NCBI GenBank assembly: GCA_944386495.1
Contig: CALXBE010000013.1
Coordinates: 1-58,967, forward strand
Source: an uncultured Gemmiger sp.
Lineage (GTDB): Bacteria; Bacillota; Clostridia; Oscillospirales; Ruminococcaceae
Length of the DNA: 58,967 bases
Reading direction: 5' to 3'
In this document: positions 1-7,156 of the stretch, piece by piece
Numbering within the stretch: position 1 is the first letter of the stretch
Layout: every line of letters begins with the position of its first letter
Made by a program: the position numbers and the translations under genes
Notes under the pieces: model-generated
What the model was told of the DNA's origin: nothing
Database searches by the model: none
The model's input: the letters and a program-made list of their open reading frames with translations, nothing else

Positions 1-218
1 GGGTCGTATTTGACATTCCAAGCATTGTTTTCAGTGGATTGTGTTAGCTCCCCACTGTTATTTGTGCTCCAGTAGGTGGTTTCAGTACCACTAATAACCT
101 GCTGATTTCCCACATAAAGCGTAGCGGGCGCATCTTCTCCCGCCGCCAGCGCCGTGGTGGGCAGCAGGCCCAAGGCGAAGACCATGGCCAGTAAAAGAGA
201 ACCAATATATCGTTTCAT
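1..218 (-). CDS. Secreted or surface protein, N-terminal part (cut by window edge)
   Basis: The gene runs off the left edge, so only about 72 residues are visible. The start is an ATG at 218, with a strong AGGAGG ribosome site just upstream. The protein opens with a Sec signal peptide: a short basic start (MKRYIGS), a hydrophobic core and an ALA-A type cleavage site near residue 26. The mature part is rich in Thr, Ser, Asn and Gln (for example TETTYWST), as in extracellular cell-wall or adhesin-like proteins. No domain can be named from this fragment. A sigma-A promoter and a structured 5' leader precede it. A sorting signal for the two class B sortases in this window, if present, would lie outside it. 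Confidence 0.75.
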   Translation of the reverse strand, partial: MKRYIGSLLLAMVFALGLLPTTALAAGEDAPATLYVGNQQVISGTETTYWSTNNSGELTQSTENNAWNVKYD

Positions 219-315
219 AAGGGTTACCTCCTTTCCTCCCGGGCCTCGGGAGGGGCATGGGAGCAAGTCTCCCTTTCCCATTACTTGTATATCACCCGAT
301 TCGGGTGGTTTTGTT
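219..315 (-). promoter_or_regulatory. Structured 5' leader of the secreted-protein gene
   Basis: About 97 nt lie between the predicted transcription start and the ATG. They hold three inverted repeats in a row: ACCCGAATCGGGT, GGGAG-N5-CTCCC, and CCTCCCG-N4-CGGGAGG immediately before the ribosome site. CAAG and TGGGA upstream can also pair with CTTG and TCCCA downstream, which would make a pseudoknot. It matches no riboswitch class I can recognise. Confidence 0.45.
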
Positions 316-321
316 GCCTTC

Positions 322-350
322 ATTATACAGGATTTTTCTTGGTTCTACAA
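322..350 (-). promoter_or_regulatory. Sigma-A promoter of the secreted-protein gene
   Basis: Read on the minus strand: -35 TTGTAG (345-350), 17 bp spacer, -10 TATAAT (322-327). It points toward the secreted-protein gene and predicts transcription starting near 315. Confidence 0.75.
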
Positions 351-354
351 GAGG

Positions 355-371
355 AAAAACCGGAATTCCGG
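355..371 (-). terminator. Weak terminator after the antiporter gene
   Basis: On the minus strand a short CCGG-AATT-CCGG hairpin (360-371) is followed by five T. It lies about 17 nt past the antiporter stop codon and just before the next promoter. The stem is short, so termination may be leaky. Confidence 0.4.
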
Positions 372-387
372 GCTATATTAAGGAAAT

Positions 388-2013
388 TTAAGAATTGTCC
401 GGGGCCGGTTTTCCAAAGCGGCCTCCTGCCATGACCAGCACATCTCCCGCCTGGAGAAGGGTACTGCCCCGGGGAATGACCACTTTCTCCCCTCTCTTGA
501 TCAGGATGACCAACAGTTCCCGGGGAGTATCGGCCTGGGCCAGGGTCTTGCCGCACCAATCCGAGCTGGGGCGAACCTCTACCTCCCGCAAGGGAAGGCT
601 CCGTTCCCCCTCCCGGCCCAGGCTGGCCAGAACCAACTCATCCCCCGGTTCCAGCACCGTGTCCCCGGAGGGGACCAGCGCCTGTCCCCTGCGTTCCACC
701 ATGGCCAGAATGGTATCCGGGGGAAGAATGACGGTCCGCAAGGCGTTCCCGGTCCAGGGGTGGCCTGCCGCCAGCCGGTAGCGCAGGAACCGGACATCCG
801 CCTGGTCAGAGTAATCGCTGAAAGTGCGCAGAACATTCTCCTTGTCGTCGATCATCTCCAGCCGCCGGGCCACCCAGGGCAGCAGGCTGCCCTGGAACAG
901 GATGGAGAGAAGGACCACGCAGAAAACCATATTGAAAAGCTGTTCCCCGCCGGGAGTATCCGCCACCACTACAGTGATGGCAAAAACGATACTGGCCGCT
1001 CCCCGGAGCCCCGCCCAGGCCACTGTAAGGACCTGGCCCAGGCTGGCCCGGAAAGGAGCCAGCAGAAGGGCAACCACCGCCGGACGGCCCACAAAGGTAA
1101 GGAAAATCCCCACCCCAAGGGCCGGAAAAAAGGCTCCCGGCAGCTGCCGGGGAAAGCAGAGCAGACCCAGCACAAAGAAGGTGAACACCTGGGCCAGGCT
1201 GGTAAGGCCGTCGAAAAAGGTGACCATGGCCCGCTTATCCTGGAACCGGGCATTCCCCAGCCAGAGTCCCGCCAGGTAGACTCCCAGGTATCCGTTTCCC
1301 CCCAAAGCCGCCGGAAGGGCATACGCCAGCACCGCCCCTGCAAGGACCAGCACCTGACGGAATCCGGTCCCTACCTCCTGGAGACGGTCCAGCAGCCAGA
1401 GAAGCCCCATGGCCGTGAGGATGCCGGGGACCGCTCCCAGGACCAGCTGCCGCACCAGGGTGAGAAGGACCTGCGCCGGGCCTACCTGCCCTTCCAGGGC
1501 GGTGAGGAGCAGACTGGTCAGAAGATAGGCGCAGGGGTCGTTGCTGCCGCTTTCCACTTCCAGCAGGGAAGCGGTGTTGTATTTCAGGTTGAGCTGACGG
1601 CCGCGAAGAATGCTGAACACGCTGGCCGCATCGGTGGAGCCCAGCACGCTGCCCAGCAAAAGGCCATACCACCATTCCATTCCCAGGGCATAGTGACAGA
1701 AAGCCCCTGTCATCCCCGCCGTAAGGACTACCCCGGCAGTGGACAGCAGAACGGCCTGAGGTGCTACCGGACGGGCTGCACTCCACTTGGTGCCGAAGCC
1801 GCCGTAAAACATAATGAAGAGCAGGCAGACCGAGCATATCTGTTCGGCAAAAGCAAAGTCATCGAAGTTTATCCGGAACAATCCGTCCGACCCGAAAAGC
1901 ATTCCCACCCCCAAAAACAACAGGAGCATGGGAATCCCCATCCGGTTGGACAGACGGCTGCAAAGAACACAAAGGATAAGTACGGCGCTGATGGTAAGAA
2001 GAATGGGGGTCAT
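388..2013 (-). CDS. K+/H+ or Na+/H+ antiporter of the CPA1/NhaP type with TrkA-C tail
   Basis: This 541-residue membrane protein exchanges cations (K+ or Na+) for protons across the cytoplasmic membrane. Residues 1 to about 390 form roughly 12 hydrophobic segments. The stretch around residues 120-155 (LGSTDAASVFSIL, then EVESGSNDP) carries the acidic pair typical of CPA1 exchangers. The hydrophilic C-terminal part (about 400-541) contains TrkA_C-like regulatory segments (VILPPDTILAMVERRGQAL; ELLVILIKRGEKVVIPRG), as in E. coli CvrA/NhaP2. This layout and length favour a regulated potassium/proton antiporter. The gene is monocistronic and divergent from the sugar amidotransferase. The ion specificity cannot be read from sequence. 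Confidence 0.88.
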   Translation of the reverse strand: MTPILLTISAVLILCVLCSRLSNRMGIPMLLLFLGVGMLFGSDGLFRINFDDFAFAEQICSVCLLFIMFYGGFGTKWSAARPVAPQAVLLSTAGVVLTAGMTGAFCHYALGMEWWYGLLLGSVLGSTDAASVFSILRGRQLNLKYNTASLLEVESGSNDPCAYLLTSLLLTALEGQVGPAQVLLTLVRQLVLGAVPGILTAMGLLWLLDRLQEVGTGFRQVLVLAGAVLAYALPAALGGNGYLGVYLAGLWLGNARFQDKRAMVTFFDGLTSLAQVFTFFVLGLLCFPRQLPGAFFPALGVGIFLTFVGRPAVVALLLAPFRASLGQVLTVAWAGLRGAASIVFAITVVVADTPGGEQLFNMVFCVVLLSILFQGSLLPWVARRLEMIDDKENVLRTFSDYSDQADVRFLRYRLAAGHPWTGNALRTVILPPDTILAMVERRGQALVPSGDTVLEPGDELVLASLGREGERSLPLREVEVRPSSDWCGKTLAQADTPRELLVILIKRGEKVVIPRGSTLLQAGDVLVMAGGRFGKPAPDNS

Positions 2014-2105
2014 GGCAGTTCCTTTCCTGATGATTTATACTTTGATTGTACCATAGTTTTCCCGAAGCCAGAAAGGTAATTTTCAGAAACTCCGGCATGA
2101 CCCTC

Positions 2106-2134
2106 TTGTATTGGGAAAAGATTTGTGGTAAAGT
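2106..2134 (+). promoter_or_regulatory. Promoter of the amidotransferase gene
   Basis: -35 TTGTAT, 17 bp spacer, -10 TAAAGT. The predicted start, near 2141, lies only about 10 nt before a perfect terminator hairpin. Confidence 0.6.
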
Positions 2135-2149
2135 GTTCTCGTTGGCAAA

Positions 2150-2188
2150 GGCGCCGGACAGAGAGATTCTCTGTCCGGCGCCTTTTTT
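2150..2188 (+). terminator. Promoter-proximal intrinsic terminator / attenuator
   Basis: A perfect 15-bp stem (2150-2164 with 2168-2182, 3-nt loop) is followed by six T. It sits between the promoter and the ribosome site of the amidotransferase gene. The gene to its left is transcribed away from it, so no upstream rightward gene explains it. Confidence 0.85.
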
Positions 2189-2213
2189 GTTGTTTCAAAA
2201 GGAGGTATGCCCT

Positions 2214-3587
2214 ATGAATCCCCTGCCCCGGTATATAGAAATCGACTATTCCAAATACGCCCCCGACCTGCCCCCGGAAAAACGGGAGGTCTATTACGGT
2301 CTGCCCCGGGAGGTGAAATTCTGCTCCCACTGTGTCATGAGCAACCAGAAGCCCAACAGCTGTTACGAATTTGAACACACCATCCGGAGCAAGAAAAAAA
2401 CCATGGTCATCCAGGAGGACGGGGTCTGTGATGCCTGCCACGCCTGCACCAACAAGGCAAACGGCCATATTGACTGGGCCTTGCGGGAGAAGGAGCTGCG
2501 GGAGCTCTGCGACCAGTACCGGAAAACCGATGGCAGCTACGACTGTCTGGTCCCCGGCAGCGGGGGGAAGGACAGCTTTTACGCCGCCCATCTTCTGAAA
2601 TACAAATACGGCATGCACCCTCTTACCGTCACCTGGGCGCCCCATCTCTACACCCCCTGGGGCTGGGACAACTTCCAGGCCTGGATCCACGCCGGGTTTG
2701 ACAACTACCTCTGCACCCCCAACGGCCAGACCCACAAGCTGCTCACCCGGCTGGCCACCGAGAACCTGTTTCATCCCTTCCAGCCCTTCATCCTGGGCCA
2801 GAAACAGCTGGCTCCCAAAATGGCCGCCAAGTTCGGTATCCCCCTGGTGTTTTACGGGGAGAACGAGGCGGAATTCGGCAACCCCATTGCCGACAATGAT
2901 TCCGCTTTGCGGGATGAGCATTTCTTTGCGGTGAACGACTACGACCACATCTATCTGGGGGGAGTGTCCCTCCGGCAGCTGGAGGAGGACTTCGGGGTTG
3001 ACAAGGCCGACCTGGCCATCTACCTGCCCGGAGAGACCAGCGACCTGGAGAAAAACCATGTCCAGGTCCGGTATCTGGGGTACTATGAGAAGTGGCACCC
3101 CCAGGGCGCCTACTATTACAGTGTGGAACACGGGGGATTCCGCCCCAGCCCCGAGCGGACCCAGGGCACCTACTCCAAATACAACTCCATTGACGACAAG
3201 GTGGATGACCTCTTCTACTACACCACCTACATCAAGTACGGCATTGGCCGGACCAGCTACGATGCCGCCCAGGAGATTCGGAACGGGGAAATCACTCTGG
3301 AGGAAGGGAAAGCCCTCTGCAAGAAATACGACGGGGAGTATCCGGACCGGTTTGAGCGGGAGCTGATGGATTACCTTTCCCTGGACCCCCGGCAGTTCCC
3401 CCAGGCGGCCCGGTGTTTTGAGCAGCCCCGGATGGACCGGGAATACTTCATGCACCTGGCCGACCGGTTCCGCAGCCCCCATCTCTGGAAGTATGAGGAC
3501 GGCATCTGGAAGCTCCGCTATACTCCCTATGAAGGGGACAGTCAGGTCCTCTGGGGAGACCCCAAAGGCACCCACCGGGAACTGTGA
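2214..3587 (+). CDS. N-acetyl sugar amidotransferase (WbpG/PseA-like)
   Basis: The 457-residue protein belongs to the family that transfers ammonia to N-acetylated sugars, making acetamidino groups on nonulosonic or related surface sugars. It has an ATP-pyrophosphatase P-loop SGGKDS at residues 116-121. It also has two Cys pairs or clusters (CSHC at 37-40; CDACHAC at 72-78) suggesting a zinc site. The ATG at 2214 is chosen for its GGAGG ribosome site; the frame stays open upstream but passes through the terminator hairpin. No sugar biosynthesis or glycosyltransferase gene is nearby, nor a HisH/HisF-like ammonia-channel partner, so its substrate is unknown. Confidence 0.8.
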   Translation: MNPLPRYIEIDYSKYAPDLPPEKREVYYGLPREVKFCSHCVMSNQKPNSCYEFEHTIRSKKKTMVIQEDGVCDACHACTNKANGHIDWALREKELRELCDQYRKTDGSYDCLVPGSGGKDSFYAAHLLKYKYGMHPLTVTWAPHLYTPWGWDNFQAWIHAGFDNYLCTPNGQTHKLLTRLATENLFHPFQPFILGQKQLAPKMAAKFGIPLVFYGENEAEFGNPIADNDSALRDEHFFAVNDYDHIYLGGVSLRQLEEDFGVDKADLAIYLPGETSDLEKNHVQVRYLGYYEKWHPQGAYYYSVEHGGFRPSPERTQGTYSKYNSIDDKVDDLFYYTTYIKYGIGRTSYDAAQEIRNGEITLEEGKALCKKYDGEYPDRFERELMDYLSLDPRQFPQAARCFEQPRMDREYFMHLADRFRSPHLWKYEDGIWKLRYTPYEGDSQVLWGDPKGTHREL

Positions 3588-3618
3588 TTCCCCTATATTT
3601 GATTTTTCCTACAAAAGA

Positions 3619-3648
3619 CCGCCCCGGCCTGGAATCAGGCCGGGGCGG
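3619..3648. terminator. Bidirectional terminator
   Basis: A 13-bp GC-rich stem with a 4-nt loop is flanked by A-rich and T-rich tracts. It separates the convergent amidotransferase and ilvN genes and should serve both. Confidence 0.85.
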
Positions 3649-3667
3649 CTTTTTGCTTTATTGGGTT

Positions 3668-4189
3668 TTACCGGTCGTTGATGGTGATGGCTTCCACCGC
3701 CACGCTGCCTCCCCGGGCAACTTCGATCCGGTTGGGGAAGTTCTGCTGGAGCAGGCCGATGAGGGTATTGTTCTTGGTCTCGGTCTGGACACATTCCAGC
3801 AGCACCCGGCGCTTGTCGCAGTCCACTACCCGGACCCCGAACACACCTGCGATCCGGAAGGCTTCCTCCTTATCCCCGGCAGTACAGTGGTTGATTTTCA
3901 CAAACATCAGCTCCTTGCTCTGGAGGGGAAGGTCGGTGTAGTCCACCACCTTGATGACCTCCACGCTCCGGTTGAGCTGCTTTTTGATCTGCTCAAAGGT
4001 TTTGTCATCACTGGTCAGGGTAATGGTCATCCGGGAAATGGTGGGGTCCTCGGTCTCGCCCACCGTAAGGCTGTCAATGTTATAGCATTTTCCGCTGAAC
4101 AGCCCCGAGATCCGGGCCAGGGTACCGGTCTGGTTCTCTACAAACAGGCAGATCCAGCGCTTTTTCATATCAGTATCAGTACGATTCAT
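3668..4189 (-). CDS. ilvN: Acetolactate synthase, regulatory (small) subunit
   Basis: The 173-residue regulatory subunit of acetohydroxyacid synthase confers valine feedback inhibition on IlvB in branched-chain amino acid synthesis. The N-terminal ACT domain (about residues 10-85) is clear: WICLFVENQTGTLARISGLF and later NIDSLTVGETEDP are hallmark IlvN sequences. The C-terminal half matches the ALS_ss_C domain. The length is usual (about 160-175). It follows ilvB on the same strand with a 13-nt gap holding a strong AAGGAGG site, so the two are co-transcribed. Confidence 0.95.
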   Translation of the reverse strand: MNRTDTDMKKRWICLFVENQTGTLARISGLFSGKCYNIDSLTVGETEDPTISRMTITLTSDDKTFEQIKKQLNRSVEVIKVVDYTDLPLQSKELMFVKINHCTAGDKEEAFRIAGVFGVRVVDCDKRRVLLECVQTETKNNTLIGLLQQNFPNRIEVARGGSVAVEAITINDR

Positions 4190-4202
4190 GGCGCACCCCT
4201 CC

Positions 4203-5945
4203 TTAGTAATCCAGCATCATCTGGTTCAGGGCCTTGCCGAAGGGGACCACCGGCATGACCACTTCCTCCTCGTCCACCAGGAACTCCACCAGGGCGGGGC
4301 CTCCTGTATGGGCCAGGGCCTGGGTCAGCACCGGTTCCACTTCCTCCGGTTTGGTGACCCGCCAGGCAGGGCAGTCATAGCTCTTGGCCAGCTGGAGGAA
4401 ATCGGGCAGGTAGTCGGGGGTAGGGCACTGGCCCCCCTGCTGGCAGACCCGTCCGCAGCTCTTTCTGTACCGCAGGCAGGTAGAGGAGTACCGCTCTCCA
4501 TAGAAGAACCTCTGCATCTGCCGCACATTCCCCAGGTGGGTATTGTTGAAGATGCAGACCAGGATGGGCAGTTCCAGGGCTTTGGCGGTGGCCAGTTCCT
4601 GCAGGTTCATCTGGAATCCGCCGTCCCCGGAAACGCTGATGACCTTCCGGTCAGGGGCGGCCAGGGCGGCACCAATGGCGGCGGGAAGGCTGTATCCCAT
4701 GGGGCCCAGGCCGCCGCTGGTGATCATCCGTTTATCCGGGCCAAGGGTGCTGTACTGGGTGCACCAGAGCTGGTTCTGGCCCACATCGGGGACCAGGACA
4801 CTTTTGGGGGTGAGCTTGTCCAGGGTCTGGATGACCTGCTGGGGAGTGAGCCCCTCATACCGGTTCATGTTGATGGGATAGCTCTTTTTCCGCATCATAA
4901 TATCGTTGACCCAGCCGGTGAGTTCCAGAGGCTTGGCCTGGTCCAGCATCAGGGTGATGGCCGCCTTGGCGTCCCCCACAATGGGGATATCCACCACAAT
5001 GTTCCGGCTGATGGAAGCGGTATCAATGTCCACATGGATGATGGTGGCGTTCCTGGCAAACTCGCTGAGTTTTCCGGTGATACGGTCATTGAACCGGGTA
5101 CCGATGCTGAACAGCACATCGCACTCGCTGATGGCCTGGTTGGCGGCAAAGCTGCCGTGAAGGCCGATGTTTCCCACATAGAGGGGATGGTCGGTGGGGA
5201 TGGCGCCCTTTCCCATAATGGTGGTGATGACCGGCACCCCGGTGATTTCAGCCAGCTGCTGCATTTCCTTCTGGGCCCCTGCCAGGTGGACGCCGCCTCC
5301 TACCAGGAACACCGGCTTCTTGGCCCGGTTGAGCACCGTCATGGCCTTTTTGACCTGGCCGGGGTGGGCGGAGGTGTTGGGCTTATACCCCCGGATGGAT
5401 ACCTCCCGGGGGTAGACGGCGCTTCCCATCTCCTTCTGGATATCCTGGGGCAGGTCCACCACCACAGGGCCCGGCTTGCCGGAACGGGCAATATAAAAAG
5501 CTTCCCGGAGCACCCGGCCCAGGTCTTTCCGGTCCCGGACGATGATGGCATACTTGCAGATATTCCGGCAGATCCCCACCATATCCACTTCCTGGAAAGC
5601 ATCGTTTCCGATGAGGCTCCGGGGGACCTGCCCCGTAATGCAGACCAGGGGAACACTGTCATAGTTGGCATTGGCGATTCCGGTAACCAGGTTGGTGGCG
5701 CCGGGGCCGCTGGTGACCAGGCAGACCCCTACCTTTCCGGTGGTCCGGGCATACCCGTCCGCCGCAAAGATGAGACCCTGCTCATGGCGGGGCAGGATCA
5801 TCTCAATGTCATCCTGGCGATAGAGTGCGTCGAACAGGTCGATGGCCATTCCTCCGGGATAGGCAAACACGGTGTCCACCCCTTCCGCACGAAGGGCCTC
5901 CACCACCAGATCTGCTCCCCGGATCTCAGGCAATTTTTCACTCAT
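4203..5945 (-). CDS. ilvB: Acetolactate synthase, catalytic (large) subunit
   Basis: This thiamine-diphosphate enzyme condenses pyruvate with pyruvate or 2-oxobutyrate, the first common step of valine, leucine and isoleucine synthesis. Residues 1-170 are the pyrimidine-binding domain (catalytic Glu55 in LPRHEQG). The middle domain covers about 190-330. The ThDP domain carries GDGGF at 440-444 with the downstream N468. An unusual Cys-rich stretch has Cys490, Cys497, Cys501 and Cys507, just after the RQMQRFFYGERYS segment. The start at 5945 (MSEKLPE) follows a GAGGG site; the frame is open further upstream but would pass through the leader. It forms an operon with ilvN. No leader peptide or T-box is visible. 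Confidence 0.95.
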   Translation of the reverse strand: MSEKLPEIRGADLVVEALRAEGVDTVFAYPGGMAIDLFDALYRQDDIEMILPRHEQGLIFAADGYARTTGKVGVCLVTSGPGATNLVTGIANANYDSVPLVCITGQVPRSLIGNDAFQEVDMVGICRNICKYAIIVRDRKDLGRVLREAFYIARSGKPGPVVVDLPQDIQKEMGSAVYPREVSIRGYKPNTSAHPGQVKKAMTVLNRAKKPVFLVGGGVHLAGAQKEMQQLAEITGVPVITTIMGKGAIPTDHPLYVGNIGLHGSFAANQAISECDVLFSIGTRFNDRITGKLSEFARNATIIHVDIDTASISRNIVVDIPIVGDAKAAITLMLDQAKPLELTGWVNDIMMRKKSYPINMNRYEGLTPQQVIQTLDKLTPKSVLVPDVGQNQLWCTQYSTLGPDKRMITSGGLGPMGYSLPAAIGAALAAPDRKVISVSGDGGFQMNLQELATAKALELPILVCIFNNTHLGNVRQMQRFFYGERYSSTCLRYRKSCGRVCQQGGQCPTPDYLPDFLQLAKSYDCPAWRVTKPEEVEPVLTQALAHTGGPALVEFLVDEEEVVMPVVPFGKALNQMMLDY

Positions 5946-6016
5946 GGTTTTTCCCTCTTTTCTTCCCTTTGGCAGAGTGATTTTTTCCTTCTCCGCAGGC
6001 AATGATATATAAGGGT

Positions 6017-6046
6017 ATTATATCAACTTTGAATTTCCCTTGTAAA
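6017..6046 (-). promoter_or_regulatory. Sigma-A promoter of ilvBN
   Basis: Minus strand: -35 TTTACA (6041-6046), 18 bp spacer, -10 TATAAT (6017-6022). The predicted start is near 6010, giving a leader of about 65 nt without obvious terminator hairpins. It lies just upstream of the divergent sortase gene. Confidence 0.75.
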
Positions 6047-6085
6047 GATTTTTCCCCCTGCCTCAGGGGAAAAAGGAGGATTTTT

Positions 6086-6826
6086 TTGCAGACTTTTCTG
6101 GACAGGCTCCGCCGGGTCCTTCCCTGGGTCTTTGGGTTTCTCACCCTGTTTTTTCTCTTTCTCCTGGTCATGGACCTGTGGCTGGGCACCGCCGGGGTCC
6201 GGGCATACAAGCGCACCGCCCAAAAATATGCCCCTTCTCCCCCGCCCCAAAGCCCCGGGGGCATTCAGGTGGACTTTGCCGCCCTACAGGAAATCAACCC
6301 GGACATCTGCGGCTGGCTGGACTTTCCCGCCCTTTCCATCAGTTACCCGGTTCTCCAGGGGGAGGACAATGAGAAATACCTCTCCCATATGTTTGACGGT
6401 TCTTCCAACCCCAACGGTTCCCTTTTCCTGGATGCCGCTCACCCCCCCCGGCTGGAAAATGCCCTCACCCTTTTGTACGGCCACAATATGAACAACGGGG
6501 CCATGCTGGGCGGGCTGGCGGAGTATCTGGACCCGGAATTTTATGACCCGGGAAATTTTTTCTATTACTATCTTCCCGGGGAGGAGGAGCCCCGGGTCTT
6601 TCAGGTCCTTATTTTTGCCCAGGTCCCTCCTGATGCCGCCTTCTTTTTTGAGCCCTACACCCTGGACTCCCCCGCCTACCGGGAGATGCTGGCCTGGGCT
6701 GAGGAGCAGGCCCTCTACCCCACCGGGCTTTCCCCTGACCCGGCCCGGCCCACCCTGGCCCTGGTCACCTGTACCCGGGACGGAAAAGAGCGGCTGGCCG
6801 CCTTCTGCCAGGAAACTTCCCCCTGA
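6086..6826 (+). CDS. Class B sortase, TTG start
   Basis: This membrane-anchored cysteine transpeptidase of 246 residues attaches surface proteins to peptidoglycan or assembles them. An N-terminal membrane helix (about residues 11-31) is followed by a Pro-rich linker and the sortase domain. The catalytic residues are visible: His133 in LYGHNM, Cys229 in VTCTRDGKERL and Arg236. The start is probably the TTG at 6086, because AAAAGGAGG ends 6 nt before it. An in-frame ATG at 6002 lies within the ilvBN promoter and would add an implausible N-terminus. It is divergent from ilvB. A second class B sortase lies at 56228. No sorting-signal substrate is adjacent. Confidence 0.87.
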   Translation: MQTFLDRLRRVLPWVFGFLTLFFLFLLVMDLWLGTAGVRAYKRTAQKYAPSPPPQSPGGIQVDFAALQEINPDICGWLDFPALSISYPVLQGEDNEKYLSHMFDGSSNPNGSLFLDAAHPPRLENALTLLYGHNMNNGAMLGGLAEYLDPEFYDPGNFFYYYLPGEEEPRVFQVLIFAQVPPDAAFFFEPYTLDSPAYREMLAWAEEQALYPTGLSPDPARPTLALVTCTRDGKERLAAFCQETSP

Positions 6827-6948
6827 CTTTTTGTTCCCTCAACAGAGACATTTTTACACTTCCGTCCTTCTGTCCGGGTCATTTTTCACAACCGGACCCG
6901 GCATTTTTCCCCTGCCATAGGGCATAACTTAAAAAAGCGCTCTTTGCC

Positions 6949-6977
6949 TTGCATTTTGAAAGCCGGGATGGTATAGT
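6949..6977 (+). promoter_or_regulatory. Sigma-A promoter of the symporter gene
   Basis: -35 TTGCAT, 17 bp spacer, -10 TATAGT. The same two hexamers and spacing occur before the uracil permease (36558-36586). Confidence 0.7.
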
Positions 6978-7039
6978 GTTTCCCATAGCGGCTTTTCCCC
7001 GTTTTACCTTTGTTTCAGCCGTTTTTCAAGGTTTTCACG

Positions 7040-7072
7040 GGCGATGCCTTCTGACGGCCTCGCCTGTTTTTT
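7040..7072 (+). terminator. Possible attenuator hairpin in the symporter leader
   Basis: GGCGA-t-GCC pairs with GGC-c-TCGCC (one mismatch, 7-nt loop), followed by TG and six T. It lies about 55 nt downstream of the predicted transcription start and before the coding region, so it may attenuate expression. The stem is only moderately stable. Confidence 0.4.
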
Positions 7073-7156
7073 ATTGGAGGACAGTTTATTCCATTCATGG
7101 AAACTCCGCCGTCCCCATACAATGAATCAAGAGAGAAGGACGAGAGGAGACATTCT

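Larger units (their letters stand above)
6827..7156 (+). other. Intergenic region: promoter and leader of the alanine/glycine symporter
   Basis: This 330-bp stretch holds no gene. It contains the symporter promoter (6949-6977), a leader of about 170 nt, and a terminator-like hairpin (7040-7072). An ATG at 7097 opens in frame with the symporter, but its ribosome site is 16 nt away. I do not see a glycine riboswitch. Confidence 0.6.

Noticed and set aside
2010-3575. Long open frame antisense to the amidotransferase gene
   Set aside because: No family resemblance; long antisense frames arise from GC-rich third positions, and the sense protein has clear motifs.
4188-6005. 605-codon frame antisense to ilvB
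   Set aside because: Low-complexity Gly/His/Asp-rich translation without a ribosome site; ilvB is certain.
5946-6016. T-box or leader-peptide attenuator before ilvBN
   Set aside because: The leader of about 65 nt is too short and has no terminator/antiterminator pair or branched-chain codon run.
6002-6085. ATG 6002 as the start of the first sortase
   Set aside because: It lies in the ilvBN promoter, has no ribosome site and would put a polar, Cys-containing stretch before the membrane anchor.
6985-7156. Glycine riboswitch before the alanine/glycine symporter
   Set aside because: The conserved tandem aptamer sequences are absent; only a terminator-like hairpin is seen.
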